A DNA stretch of 64,000 bases from contig DFLT01000012.1 of the NCBI GenBank assembly GCA_002375465.1, positions 124,485 through 188,484 on the forward strand, written 5' to 3'. The notes under the pieces were generated by a model. That model did not search any database and had not been told where the DNA came from. It saw only the letters and a list, made by a program, of their open reading frames with translations. Shown piece after piece: positions 33,039-41,908 of the stretch (positions are counted from its first letter, which is position 1; each line of letters opens with the position of its first letter). Source of the stretch: Alphaproteobacteria bacterium UBA3612. Lineage in GTDB: Bacteria > Pseudomonadota > Alphaproteobacteria > Sphingomonadales > Sphingomonadaceae. A program made the position numbers and the translations under genes.

Positions 33039-33305
33039 CTAATCGTTATCGCTCAAGCGCCACGCGGCGAAGAGCCCCAAAAGTCCCCCGAGGAAGCCGA
33101 CGGCGACGGGATATTTTTGCACGGTTCTCCGCGCCACCTCGACCTGGTCTGCGATCTCGCCCTTTGCCGCTTCCGTCGCATCGTGGATCAGGCGAGCCGG
33201 GGACAGGCGTGTCTCCATCGCGTCGATGATCTCACCGATCCGCTGCCGCGAGACTTGTGCCTCTGCCCGGTAATGGGCGATTGTGTTCTTGCCTCCGCCC
33301 TTCAT
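33039..33305 (-). CDS. DUF3618 family small membrane protein
   Basis: Small protein of 88 aa. The N-terminal half is soluble and helical with the DUF3618 pattern (QRIGEIIDAMETRLSP), the C-terminal half has one TM helix (VAVGFLGGLLGLFAAWRL). Function unknown; the family is typically found beside DUF1469 and DUF883-like proteins in stress-envelope clusters. Its start overlaps the stop of the upstream holin-like gene (ATGA), so translation is coupled. Confidence 0.8.
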   Translation of the reverse strand: MKGGGKNTIAHYRAEAQVSRQRIGEIIDAMETRLSPARLIHDATEAAKGEIADQVEVARRTVQKYPVAVGFLGGLLGLFAAWRLSDND

Positions 33306-33664
33306 TGCGACTTCGCCAATCCTGTCGGCGTACCCCCAAAGATGCGGACAAAGCGCTTTCGTCCGATCTGAAAGAGTACGGCTCCCAGAACCACGCTGAC
33401 CAGCGTGACGATGGCTGCGGCTGCGACCGTGCTCATCGCCGTCGCCAACAGGGCGCCCAGGGTAAACATCAATGTCAGCAAGGCGATGAAACCGAACGCC
33501 CCACCTGCGGCGATGAACAGGACAGAAGTGCCTGCAATCGTCAGACGGCGCGCCAGCTTGGCCTCGACCAAGCGAATTTCGGCAGCAACCAAATCGCTGC
33601 CGGCTTCCGCCAGGTCGTGGACCATCTCGCCAAGACTTGGCTCCTTGTTGTACCCCTCAGTCAC
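33302..33664 (-). CDS. DUF1469 / holin-X-like membrane protein
   Basis: Protein of 120 aa with a helical N-terminus (SLGEMVHDLAEAGSDLVAAEIRL) and two long TM segments (about 42-70 and 77-100). It belongs to the putative actinobacterial Holin-X/DUF1469 family, which despite the name is a chromosomal stress-associated family and not a phage lysis gene. It stands directly between the DUF883-like and DUF3618 genes in the EcfG-driven operon. Confidence 0.8.
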   Translation of the reverse strand: MTEGYNKEPSLGEMVHDLAEAGSDLVAAEIRLVEAKLARRLTIAGTSVLFIAAGGAFGFIALLTLMFTLGALLATAMSTVAAAAIVTLVSVVLGAVLFQIGRKRFVRIFGGTPTGLAKSQ

Positions 33665-34213
33665 TTAGGCGTCGTAGCGTGTCGTGCTGGTGGTATTGTC
33701 GGCCTCGGTGTCGCCGGCCCGCTCGCTCGCTTTGATGAAGCGAGAGATCATGAAGCCGACTGCGGCGGCGGCCCCGATGGCGATCGCGGGTGAACGGCGA
33801 ACGATTTCCCGCGCGTCGCCGATAATCTCGTCGACGGATTTCTGGTCCAGCGTGTCGCCAAACCTGTCGATGCTGTCTGCGGCCGTGTTTACGTATCCGC
33901 TCAGCATCGATGCCTGTGTACCCTCGAACTGCTTCGCGGCGTCACGTGTCGACTTGGCCAGCGACTTCACGCTTTCCGCCGCCTTTGCCTTGCCTTCTTC
34001 TGCTGCACCGCGGGCTCTGCTGCCGGCGTCGCTCGCCAGCCGTTTCGCCTGACCCTTGACTTCGTCGCGACGGCGCCCGCCGGATTGTTCGTCCTGCGAG
34101 GACTCGTTCTGGGCATCATTCTGATGCTGGGAAATGGTCGGATGCGTGGTTGTGGCACCCATGGGAGCAGAGGGGGTGCTAACGACGGTTTCGCCGGGAA
34201 TATTGTCAGGCAT
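33665..34213 (-). CDS. DUF883-like / nutrient-stress-induced membrane protein
   Basis: Protein of 182 aa, first gene of the stress cluster. A polar, disordered N-terminus (to about 60) rich in Gln/Asn/Ser is followed by an Ala/Lys-rich helical region (EGKAKAAESVKSLAKSTRDA) and a C-terminal segment SPAIAIGAAAAVGFMISRF, the DUF883 (ElaB/YqjD) type anchor. ElaB/YqjD homologues bind ribosomes at the membrane in stationary phase. The start at 34213 has AGAGGA upstream and lies about 30 bases after the predicted EcfG start site. Confidence 0.75.
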   Translation of the reverse strand: MPDNIPGETVVSTPSAPMGATTTHPTISQHQNDAQNESSQDEQSGGRRRDEVKGQAKRLASDAGSRARGAAEEGKAKAAESVKSLAKSTRDAAKQFEGTQASMLSGYVNTAADSIDRFGDTLDQKSVDEIIGDAREIVRRSPAIAIGAAAAVGFMISRFIKASERAGDTEADNTTSTTRYDA

Positions 34214-34251
34214 GGATATGGGTCCTCTTTTTTCCTTTGTATTACCATGGC

Positions 34252-34276
34252 AACGCCGTGCCGTGCCTGCGGTTCC
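34252..34276 (-). promoter_or_regulatory. EcfG (general stress response) promoter
   Basis: On the minus strand GGAAC (34276-34272), 16 bases, then CGTT (34255-34252): an exact match to the alphaproteobacterial EcfG promoter. It lies 39 bases upstream of the first gene of the DUF883/DUF1469/DUF3618/11-mer cluster, and shares the gap with the divergent eno promoter. Confidence 0.85.
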
Positions 34277-34347
34277 GCCGCCGTTGAGCTTCGATGCTGC
34301 ACCCGCTAACAGCGCCCCAAACCACGCCTTCGGATAAAGGATCATTC

Positions 34348-35628
34348 ATGACCGCAATCATCGATATTCATGCCCGCCAGATCATCGACAGCCGGGGAAA
34401 TCCGACGGTCGAAGTCGACGTCCTTCTCGAAGATGGCAGCCAGGGCCGCGCGGCGGTCCCCTCCGGCGCGTCGACCGGCGCTTACGAGGCTGTTGAAGTG
34501 CGCGATGGCGACAAGAGCCGTTGGCTGGGCAAGGGCGTCGGCAAGGCAATTGATGCGGTCAATGGCGAAATACTCGACGCGCTTCTGGGCGCCGAAGCAG
34601 AGGATCAGCTTGAAGTGGACGCCGCCATGCGTTCGCTCGACGGCACGGAAAATAAGGGGCGGCTGGGCGCGAATGCCATTCTGGGCGTCAGCCTTGCCAA
34701 TGCGAAGGCGGCGGCGAATGCACGCGGCCTGCCGCTTTATCGCTATGTCGGCGGCACGGCGGCAAATGTCCTGCCGGTGCCGATGATGAACATCGTCAAT
34801 GGCGGCGCGCACGCGGACAATCCCATCGACTTCCAGGAATTCATGATCATGCCCGTGGGCGCCGAGACCTTTTCGGAGGGCCTGCGCTGGGGCACTGAAA
34901 TCTTCCACACGCTGAAGGCGGCGCTGGCCAAGGACGGCCTCGCGACGGCTGTGGGCGACGAGGGCGGCTTCGCTCCAAATCTCGCCAGTGCAGAGGCGGC
35001 GCTGGATTACGTCATGGCGGCCGTACGTGATGCCGGTTTCGAACCGGGGAAAGAGGTCATGCTAGCCCTCGACTGTGCGGCGACGGAGTTTCAGAAGGAC
35101 GGCGCCTATCATTATGCGGGCGAGGGCGTGACGCGCAGCGTCGATGAACAGGTCGCCTATCTGGCCAAGCTGAGCGCCGACTACCCCATCCTATCGATCG
35201 AGGATGGCATGGACGAGGATGACTGGGACGGCTGGGTCGCCCTGCAGCAGCGTATCGGCGACAAGGTCCAGCTGGTTGGCGACGATCTGTTCGTGACCAA
35301 TCCCGCGCGCCTGAAAACCGGTATCGAGAAGGGCGCCGCCAATTCGATCCTGATCAAGGTCAACCAGATCGGCACGCTTTCCGAAACGCTGGATGCCGTG
35401 AATATGGCGCACCGCGCGGGCTATACCTCGGTCATGTCGCACCGCTCGGGCGAGACGGAGGATTCGACGATTGCCGACCTCGCCGTCGCCACCAATTGCG
35501 GCCAGATCAAAACGGGCAGCCTTGCGCGGTCGGACCGGCTCGCAAAGTATAACCAGCTTCTGCGGATCGAGGAAGAACTGGGCGAAGCCGCGCATTATGC
35601 CGGCCGCGACATTTTGCGCGCAAAATAG
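34348..35628 (+). CDS. eno: Enolase
   Basis: Converts 2-phosphoglycerate to phosphoenolpyruvate in glycolysis (426 aa). The family start MTAIIDIHARQIIDSRGNPT follows the ATG at 34348, which has AAAGGA seven bases upstream; a longer in-frame reading from 34294 is not needed. Catalytic and metal-binding regions are intact: DEGGFAPN, ALDCAATEF, SIEDGMDEDDW, QLVGDDLFVTN and SHRSGETEDSTIAD. Divergent from the stress cluster. Confidence 0.98.
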   Translation: MTAIIDIHARQIIDSRGNPTVEVDVLLEDGSQGRAAVPSGASTGAYEAVEVRDGDKSRWLGKGVGKAIDAVNGEILDALLGAEAEDQLEVDAAMRSLDGTENKGRLGANAILGVSLANAKAAANARGLPLYRYVGGTAANVLPVPMMNIVNGGAHADNPIDFQEFMIMPVGAETFSEGLRWGTEIFHTLKAALAKDGLATAVGDEGGFAPNLASAEAALDYVMAAVRDAGFEPGKEVMLALDCAATEFQKDGAYHYAGEGVTRSVDEQVAYLAKLSADYPILSIEDGMDEDDWDGWVALQQRIGDKVQLVGDDLFVTNPARLKTGIEKGAANSILIKVNQIGTLSETLDAVNMAHRAGYTSVMSHRSGETEDSTIADLAVATNCGQIKTGSLARSDRLAKYNQLLRIEEELGEAAHYAGRDILRAK

Positions 35629-35638
35629 GCTCTCTTAT

Positions 35639-35674
35639 ATGTCGCGGCTGGCCGCTCGCGGGTCGCCGCGACAT
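35639..35674 (+). terminator. Perfect 9-bp inverted repeat between eno and dnaE
   Basis: ATGTCGCGG (35639-35647) and CCGCGACAT (35666-35674) with an 18-base loop, 10 bases after the eno stop. It has no T-tract, so it may be a weak terminator or an mRNA 3'-end stabiliser. Confidence 0.5.
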
Positions 35675-35720
35675 CTAGAATCGGGTGTCTTTCCCGCCGC
35701 CCTAAGGCTAGCATGGTGCG

Positions 35721-38700
35721 ATGAGCGCAGCGCCGATTTCCTCGCCTTCTCCCGAAACTCCCTACGTCCCCCTACGCATACAGTCCGCCTATTCCATGCT
35801 GGAGGGCGCAATGTATCCAAAGGCGATTGCGGAAATCTGCGCTGCGCACGGCATGCCGGCGGCGGCGCTTACCGACCGCGACGTTCTGTTCGGCGCCATG
35901 GATTTTTCGCAGGCGCTGTCCGCTGCCGGCGTTCAGCCGATCCTGGGAGCGCTCATTTCCGTCGAACGGCCCGGCACGCGCCAGATCGGCGCGCGCGCAC
36001 CGATAGATTCGCTGGTGATCCTTGCGCAGGACGAGGGCGGCTATGCCAATCTGATTTCGCTGGTTTCCACTGCTCATCTGGGCAGCGAGCCAGCCGAGGG
36101 GCCGCATGTCACGCTTGACCAGCTAGAGGCGAAATCGGCGGGGCTGATCGCCTTGACCGCTGCCGCCGACGGTGCGCTGGCGCGACTGCTGGCAGAGGGG
36201 CAAAATAAGGCGGCGGCCGACTATTTGACGGAGCTGGAGCGCATCTTTCCAGACCGCCTCTATATCGAGATCGCGCGCACTGGCGATGAGATCGAGAGGC
36301 GGTCGGAACTTGCCCTGATCACCCTCGCACACGAACGGAACCTGCCGCTGGTCGCCACCAATCCGGCCTGTTTCCCGGAGGAGGCGTTCAGCTCCGCCCA
36401 TGACGCAATGCTTTGCATCGCCAGCGGGGCAAAGATCGCCACCGCCGACCGCCGCCGATCCAATCCCGGCTGCTGGCTGAAACCGCCGGAGGCGATGCGC
36501 CGGGCGTTCGAGGATCTGCCGGAGGCGATTGCCAATACCGCGCTGATAGCGCGCCGCTGCGCCGTGATGGCACCGCAGCGGTCGCCGATCCTGCCCAGCG
36601 TGGCCGGAGATCTGCAGGGGGAGGTGGCAGAGCTGCGACGGCTGGCGCGGGAGGGGTTGGCAAAACGCCTGGAGCGCAGCCCCGATGCCGACCGGGAAGT
36701 CTATGAAAAGCGGCTGGACTATGAACTCGGCATCATCGAATCCATGGGATTTCCCGGTTACTTCCTGATCGTTGCCGACTTCATCCAATGGGCAAAGGCG
36801 GAAGGGATCGCCGTCGGTCCGGGCCGCGGCTCGGGTGCAGGCTCGGTCGTCGCCTGGGCGCTGACCATCACCGATCTCGATCCTATCAAGCTCGGCCTGC
36901 TCTTCGAACGCTTCCTCAACCCCGAACGCGTGTCGATGCCCGACTTCGACATCGACTTTTGCGAAACCCGGCGCGGCGAGGTCATTCGCTATGTCCAGCG
37001 CAAATATGGCGAGGGGCAGGTGGCGCAGATCATCACCTTCGGAAAGCTGAAGGCGCGCGCCGTTCTGAAGGACGTCGGCCGTGTCCTGCAGATGCCTTTC
37101 GGCCAGATCGACCGTCTGGCAAAGATGATCGACAATAATCCGGCCAATCCGCAGGATCTTAAAACGGCGCTGGAGGAGAATCCGGACCTGCGGCGCGAAC
37201 GGAAGCAGGATCCCGATGTTCGCCGCCTGATCGACCTCGCGCTGAAGCTGGAGGGCATGCCGCGCCATTCGTCGACGCACGCGGCGGGCGTGGTCATCGG
37301 CGATCGTCCGCTGGCGGAGCTGGTGCCGCTATATCGCGATCCGCGCTCCGATATGCCCGTCACGCAGTTTGACATGAAATATGTCGAGCAGGCCGGCCTG
37401 GTCAAATTCGACTTTCTGGGCCTGAAGACGCTCAGCGTGCTGCAGCGCGCCAAGGAATTGATAAAGAAGTCCACCGGCGAAGACATAGACCTAGACGCCC
37501 TGACCTGGGACGATCCAAAGGTCTACGAGCTGATCACCCGCGGCGACACCGCTGGCGTGTTCCAGCTGGAATCCCCCGGCATGCGTTCCGCGCTGGCGCA
37601 GGTGAAGCCCGACAAGTTCGAGGATATCATCGCGCTCGTCTCGCTCTACCGGCCGGGTCCGATGGACAATATCCCATCCTTCGCACGGCGTAAGCACAAG
37701 CTGGAGGAACCGGATTATCTGCATCCCCGGCTAGAACAGTATCTGACCGAAACCTACGGCGTCATCATCTATCAGGAACAGGTGATGCAGGTCGCGCAGG
37801 AACTGGCCGGCTATTCCCTGGGCGAGGCCGATCTTCTCCGCCGCGCCATGGGCAAGAAAAAGAAGGAGGAAATGGATGCACAGCGTGTCCGCTTCCTGTC
37901 CGGCGCAAAGGAACGCAGCGTCGACGCGGACCAGGCGGGCCGGATCTTCGATCTGGTCGCGAAATTCGCAGGCTATGGCTTCAACAAGTCCCACGCCGCC
38001 GCCTATGCGCTGGTCAGCTATCATACGGCCTGGGTAAAGGCCTATTATCCGGCGGAATTCTATGCCGCTTCCATGGCCTTCGATCTGGCCCTCACCGACA
38101 AGCTGTGCATATTCCTTGAGGATGCGCGCAAGGGCGGCATTGAATGCCGCCCGCCGAACATCAATAAATCGGGTGCCGACTTCACTGTTGAAAAGAACGA
38201 GGATGGCACGCGCAGCCTGCGATGGGCGCTCGCCGCGCTGAAGGGTGTCGGACTCAGGGCGATGCAGACCATCGTGGCAGAGCGTGAGGCCAACGGCCCC
38301 TTCGCCTCGCTGGGCGATTTTGCGAACCGTGTCGATCCGCAGCTTCTCAACAAGCGGCAGATCGAACAGTTGATCGCCGCGGGCGCATTCGACGATCTGG
38401 AACCGAACCGCGCCGCCGCACATGCGATGGCCGAATCCATTCTCGCTGCCGCGAACAGTGCTGCGGAGGCGCGCCGGACCAATCAAGGGGCGTTGTTCGG
38501 CGGCGATGGCGGTGGTGGCGGCGGCATCGCTCTCATGGCCCCCAAGGGTGTAGAGAAATGGTCGCTGGCCGAAGCAATGGCGCGGGAGCGGGAGGCTTTC
38601 GGCTTCTTCTTCGCCGCGCACCCGCTGTCCGCGTGGCAGCATGTCCTCGATGCACAGCGGGCGCGCACCTATTCGCAGCTTCTGGAACGCGGCGGGGCGC

Positions 38701-39203
38701 CGGGGTCCAGGGAAGTCGTGACCATGGGCGCGATCGTCGATTCCTTTCGCTGGCGCATGCCGCAAAAGGGGGGCGACAAATATGTATTTGCGACGCTGTC
38801 CGACCAGGGCGGGCAATATCTGGCCAGTGCCTATGACGATGACGCAAAGGCGGCGCTGCAGGAGGCGGCCAGTTCCGGCGAATGCTTGCTTGTCCGCGCG
38901 CAGCTTAGCTGGGGCAGTGACGAGGGGCCGCGTCTGGCCATCCGCAGTGCGGTGCCGCTCTCATCCATTGCCGGCGGCAACTCCGCCTGCATGCTTGTGA
39001 AGCTGGACGATATCGCCGCCGTAGATTCGCTTCCTGCGGCATTGCCGAAGGAGGACGGGCAGGGCAGTGTCCTGATCGACCTGCCTCTGGAGCGCGGCGG
39101 CGTTGCCCGTATCCGGCTAGGCGGTGGCATAAAGACCGACACGGAACTTGCCCATCGCATTATGGACATTCCCGGTGTAGAGACGGCCAGCCTGACCGCA
39201 TGA
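35721..39203 (+). CDS. dnaE: DNA polymerase III alpha subunit
   Basis: Replicative polymerase (1160 aa). The N-terminal PHP domain starts with YVPLRIQSAYSMLEGAMYPK; the metal-binding HxH present in active PHP domains is replaced (LRIQ), so proofreading must come from a separate epsilon subunit. The catalytic aspartates are in the PDFDIDF motif (about residue 410), preceded by GPGRGSGAGS. Helix-hairpin-helix and OB-fold regions follow. A six-glycine run occurs at about residue 933 (FGGDGGGGGGIAL), a likely linker before the OB domain. Starts 92 bases after eno. Confidence 0.97.
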   Translation: MSAAPISSPSPETPYVPLRIQSAYSMLEGAMYPKAIAEICAAHGMPAAALTDRDVLFGAMDFSQALSAAGVQPILGALISVERPGTRQIGARAPIDSLVILAQDEGGYANLISLVSTAHLGSEPAEGPHVTLDQLEAKSAGLIALTAAADGALARLLAEGQNKAAADYLTELERIFPDRLYIEIARTGDEIERRSELALITLAHERNLPLVATNPACFPEEAFSSAHDAMLCIASGAKIATADRRRSNPGCWLKPPEAMRRAFEDLPEAIANTALIARRCAVMAPQRSPILPSVAGDLQGEVAELRRLAREGLAKRLERSPDADREVYEKRLDYELGIIESMGFPGYFLIVADFIQWAKAEGIAVGPGRGSGAGSVVAWALTITDLDPIKLGLLFERFLNPERVSMPDFDIDFCETRRGEVIRYVQRKYGEGQVAQIITFGKLKARAVLKDVGRVLQMPFGQIDRLAKMIDNNPANPQDLKTALEENPDLRRERKQDPDVRRLIDLALKLEGMPRHSSTHAAGVVIGDRPLAELVPLYRDPRSDMPVTQFDMKYVEQAGLVKFDFLGLKTLSVLQRAKELIKKSTGEDIDLDALTWDDPKVYELITRGDTAGVFQLESPGMRSALAQVKPDKFEDIIALVSLYRPGPMDNIPSFARRKHKLEEPDYLHPRLEQYLTETYGVIIYQEQVMQVAQELAGYSLGEADLLRRAMGKKKKEEMDAQRVRFLSGAKERSVDADQAGRIFDLVAKFAGYGFNKSHAAAYALVSYHTAWVKAYYPAEFYAASMAFDLALTDKLCIFLEDARKGGIECRPPNINKSGADFTVEKNEDGTRSLRWALAALKGVGLRAMQTIVAEREANGPFASLGDFANRVDPQLLNKRQIEQLIAAGAFDDLEPNRAAAHAMAESILAAANSAAEARRTNQGALFGGDGGGGGGIALMAPKGVEKWSLAEAMAREREAFGFFFAAHPLSAWQHVLDAQRARTYSQLLERGGAPGSREVVTMGAIVDSFRWRMPQKGGDKYVFATLSDQGGQYLASAYDDDAKAALQEAASSGECLLVRAQLSWGSDEGPRLAIRSAVPLSSIAGGNSACMLVKLDDIAAVDSLPAALPKEDGQGSVLIDLPLERGGVARIRLGGGIKTDTELAHRIMDIPGVETASLTA

Positions 39204-39382
39204 TCGCGGCCGGGCGTTGCCGGGAAACCACGATCCGCTGTTGCGGCGCAGGGGGAATACGGGAACAGCTTGCGCACTTCACGCGTCATTGGTATGTCGC
39301 GCGCGCTCTGCTGGCGGGTGTGCCCGGCGGCCAAGGTACGCTTTTGTGCCGATCAGATAAGAATTTGGAGTGACGACCTCAT

Positions 39383-39589
39383 ATGCAAATCATCGTTCGC
39401 GATAATAATGTCGATCAGGCGCTACGCGCACTGAAGAAGAAGCTGCAGCGCGAAGGCGTTTATCGCGAGATGAAGTTGCGTCGTCATTATGAAAAGCCTT
39501 CGGAAAAGCGCGCTCGTGAGCGTGCTGCCGCGATACGCCGCGCCCGGAAGCTGGAGCGCAAGCGCGAGGAACGCGACGGCATCCGCTAG
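39383..39589 (+). CDS. rpsU: 30S ribosomal protein S21
   Basis: Small basic ribosomal protein of 68 aa with the S21 pattern MQIIVRDNNVDQALRALKKKLQREG and an Arg/Lys-rich tail (KRARERAAAIRRARKLERKR). The 179-base gap before it should carry the promoter, and the next gene starts 30 bases after its stop. Confidence 0.96.
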   Translation: MQIIVRDNNVDQALRALKKKLQREGVYREMKLRRHYEKPSEKRARERAAAIRRARKLERKREERDGIR

Positions 39590-39618
39590 GCGTCCCTGAA
39601 GTTCGACATTGAAGGCTG

Positions 39619-40206
39619 ATGCGTAAGATGGCCAAGCGTTCGACGATCGCCGATCCGGCGCCCGAAAATAAGATTCGGCAGCACGGTGCCGGTTTCTGGC
39701 TCGGCCTGCTCGCGCTGGCGGCGGTGGCCATGGCGCTGTTTTCCTGTGTCGGCACCTCCTCCATGCTGCGCACGGAAACGGACAGCGGTCTGGAATATCA
39801 GGTCCTGCGGGAAGCGCCCGCAGGTGCGCAGAAGCCCACGGCCGACGACCTGATTCTGGTGCATTATGAAGGCCGCCTTGCCGATGGCACGGTGTTCGAT
39901 TCCAGCTACGCGCGCGGCGAGCCGGCCCCCTTTGCCGTCTCGCAGGTGATCCCCGGCTTCGCCGAGGGGCTGCAGCTGATGGGTGTGGATTCGAAATATC
40001 GCTTCTTCATTCCGTCAGAACTTGGATATGGCGCGACCGGCGCGGGCGACACCATTCCGCCCAATGCCGATCTCATGTTCGAGGTTGAATTGCTCGGAAT
40101 CGCGCCAGAGGAGGTTCGCCGCGCTAGAGAGATGGGGCTGTCCGGCATGGGCGGCGCCCCTGCCGACAGCGGCCCCGAGTCCCTGGATGTCCTGCCTGCC
40201 GAATAG
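39619..40206 (+). CDS. FKBP-type peptidyl-prolyl isomerase, membrane-anchored
   Basis: Protein of 195 aa. A single hydrophobic segment (about 25-42, FWLGLLALAAVAMALFSC) ends in a cysteine that could be a lipobox (LFSC), so the isomerase domain is likely periplasmic. The FKBP domain (about 50-165) has VHYEGRLADGTVFDSSY, VIPGFAEGLQLM, FIPSELGYG and PPNADLMFEVELL. It would assist folding of exported proteins. Start ATG 39619, alternative ATG 39628. Upstream rpsU. Confidence 0.88.
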   Translation: MRKMAKRSTIADPAPENKIRQHGAGFWLGLLALAAVAMALFSCVGTSSMLRTETDSGLEYQVLREAPAGAQKPTADDLILVHYEGRLADGTVFDSSYARGEPAPFAVSQVIPGFAEGLQLMGVDSKYRFFIPSELGYGATGAGDTIPPNADLMFEVELLGIAPEEVRRAREMGLSGMGGAPADSGPESLDVLPAE

Positions 40207-40230
40207 TTTTTGCGGCGCGGCCCCGGCCGC

Positions 40231-40809
40231 GTGACGCCGGTGCAGCGCACTTTCCTGCTGGCCCGCGGCGTGGCAGCCGTTCGCCGGGACCGGCTCCTGT
40301 TTCGCAACCTAGACATTGATCTGATGCCGGGCGATGCCATTCGCCTTGAGGGGGCAAACGGTTCGGGCAAGTCCACCCTGTTGCGGATATTGTCCGGCCT
40401 CCTTCCGCTCTATGCGGGTACGATTGACCGGTCGGGTAGCATTGGCTGGGTAGGCCACGATAATGGCTTTTCGACAGATCACACGTTGCGGCAGGAATTG
40501 ACGTTCTGGCTGGGGCAGGTTCCCGGACCGGACCGCCCCGATTTCGGGCTGCGCCCGCTTCTCGACGTCCGTCTCGGTACGTTGTCGCAGGGACAGAAGC
40601 GGCGTGCGGCCCTTTGGCGCCTCGTGGGACAGCGGACCGCAATCTGGTTGTTGGACGAACCCGGTGTCGGCCTTGATGCCGGCTCCCTCGCCAGCTTTTC
40701 TGCCGCCATTGCTGAATTCCGGCAGGCGGGCGGTATGGTCGTCATGGCAACGCACGGCGAAACTATTCTGAATGATGCGCAAATCCTTCGCCTGGGCGAT
40801 GCTGCGTGA
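40231..40809 (+). CDS. ccmA: Heme exporter ATP-binding protein CcmA
   Basis: ATPase of the CcmABCD complex, which releases heme-loaded CcmE for cytochrome c maturation (192 aa). Walker A is GANGSGKSTLL, the signature is LGTLSQGQKRRAALWRL (LSQGQ, as in CcmA proteins) and Walker B is IWLLDEPGVGLD. The GTG at 40231 is preferred; a TTG at 40210 is also in frame. ccmB overlaps its stop by 4 bases. Confidence 0.9.
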   Translation: MTPVQRTFLLARGVAAVRRDRLLFRNLDIDLMPGDAIRLEGANGSGKSTLLRILSGLLPLYAGTIDRSGSIGWVGHDNGFSTDHTLRQELTFWLGQVPGPDRPDFGLRPLLDVRLGTLSQGQKRRAALWRLVGQRTAIWLLDEPGVGLDAGSLASFSAAIAEFRQAGGMVVMATHGETILNDAQILRLGDAA

Positions 40810-41405
40810 CGATTGCCCGGTTGATCCGTCGCGGCATTCAGCCGGCAGAAGCGCTGATCCCCGCTCTGTTTTTCATCATCGTCATCAGCCTGACCGCCTT
40901 TTCCGTAGGACCCGATGCGCGACTCCTTGCACGCATTGGACCCGGCATGCTGTGGGTCGCCGCCCTGCTGGCCAGTCTGTTGCCGGTCGGCACCTTGATC
41001 GAACAAGACGTCAGGAACGGCACCGTTGACCAGCTAAGGATCGGCGGGCTCAGCCTGGAAGCGATCATGGCGGCGCGCATCCTGTCGCACTGGCTGGGTT
41101 TTGGGCCTGCACTTCTCGCCGCGGCGCTTCTCTCGATGGGTCTCATCGGCGCGCCTGTATCACTGCTCCTCATCCTGGCGGTTGGCAGCATTGGGCTGGC
41201 GGCTGTGGGCGTCATCGCTGCCGCGCTGATCTCCGGCGCGCGGGGCGGTGCGGCAATCGCGGGTATCCTCGCCCTTCCGCTGACGCTTCCCATTCTGATC
41301 TTCGGCTCGGGCAACGCCGTACGGCTGGTGGCCGCCGCCAGCCTTTTCCTGACGGCACTCGCTCCGTTCGCCGCAGCGGCCGCCCTGCGGATCCGCGAAC
41401 GCTAG
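40806..41405 (+). CDS. ccmB: Heme exporter membrane protein CcmB
   Basis: Inner-membrane component (199 aa, six TM helices) of the CcmABCD cytochrome c biogenesis complex. Family marks are LIEQDVRNGTVDQLRIGGLSLE and the alternating hydrophobic helices. GTG start at 40806 overlaps the ccmA stop (GTGA). ccmC and the rest of the system do not follow; a convergent response regulator does, so the system is split on this chromosome. Confidence 0.93.
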   Translation: MTIARLIRRGIQPAEALIPALFFIIVISLTAFSVGPDARLLARIGPGMLWVAALLASLLPVGTLIEQDVRNGTVDQLRIGGLSLEAIMAARILSHWLGFGPALLAAALLSMGLIGAPVSLLLILAVGSIGLAAVGVIAAALISGARGGAAIAGILALPLTLPILIFGSGNAVRLVAAASLFLTALAPFAAAAALRIRER

Positions 41406-41421
41406 CGCGGCTCGGTCGCGC

Positions 41422-41814
41422 TCAGGGCCGCAGGTTCAGCAGCCTCTCGACTTCGTCGACCAGGAACTCGGTCTGCACCGGCTTGTTGCACACCGGCGCG
41501 TCCGAGAAGCGCGCCCGAAGCCGCTCCGCCTCCCCATGGCCGGTATGGAACAGAAAGGGTATCCCGCGCGCCACCAGCACTTCGGCGATCGGATAAACCT
41601 CCTTGCCCTGCAAATTAATGTCCAGAATGGCTACGTCGACATGCTGGTCGCTATCCGCGACAATCGGCAAACCTTCGCTCAGCCTGGTTACAGGACCGCG
41701 GACGATAGCGCCGCGCTCCTCCAGTTCTGCCTCGATATCCATCGCAATAAGTATCTCGTCTTCGACGAGAAGAACCGTTCTACCTGTCAGGATGATGCTT
41801 CCCCCGCATCGCAT
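41422..41814 (-). CDS. Single-domain response regulator
   Basis: Receiver-only protein of 130 aa. The acidic pocket is VLLVEDEILIA, the phospho-acceptor is in DVAILDINLQGKEVYPIA, the threonine in PFLFHTGHGEA and the lysine in VCNKPVQTEFL. No DNA-binding domain. The sequence looks like receivers paired with HWE/HisKA2 kinases, none of which is in the window. The start could also be one of several codons shortly downstream. Confidence 0.88.
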   Translation of the reverse strand: MRCGGSIILTGRTVLLVEDEILIAMDIEAELEERGAIVRGPVTRLSEGLPIVADSDQHVDVAILDINLQGKEVYPIAEVLVARGIPFLFHTGHGEAERLRARFSDAPVCNKPVQTEFLVDEVERLLNLRP

Positions 41815-41908
41815 TTACAATAACCCACATGAAAGACGCCCGGCGACCGAAATGGTTGCATGGTTTTAACATGGACCAGCGCGCACGCAGTCGCTAGCGG
41901 CTCCTACC

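Noticed and set aside
33302..33664. Phage holin, hinting at prophage
   Set aside because: DUF1469/Holin-X proteins are chromosomal stress genes; no other phage gene is near.
36123..37280. Long minus-strand frame inside dnaE
   Set aside because: Shadow of dnaE; no SD and no recognisable domain.
39262..39287. GGAAC-N17-CGTC before rpsU, similar to an EcfG promoter
   Set aside because: The -10 part ends in C instead of T and a ribosomal protein is not an expected target.
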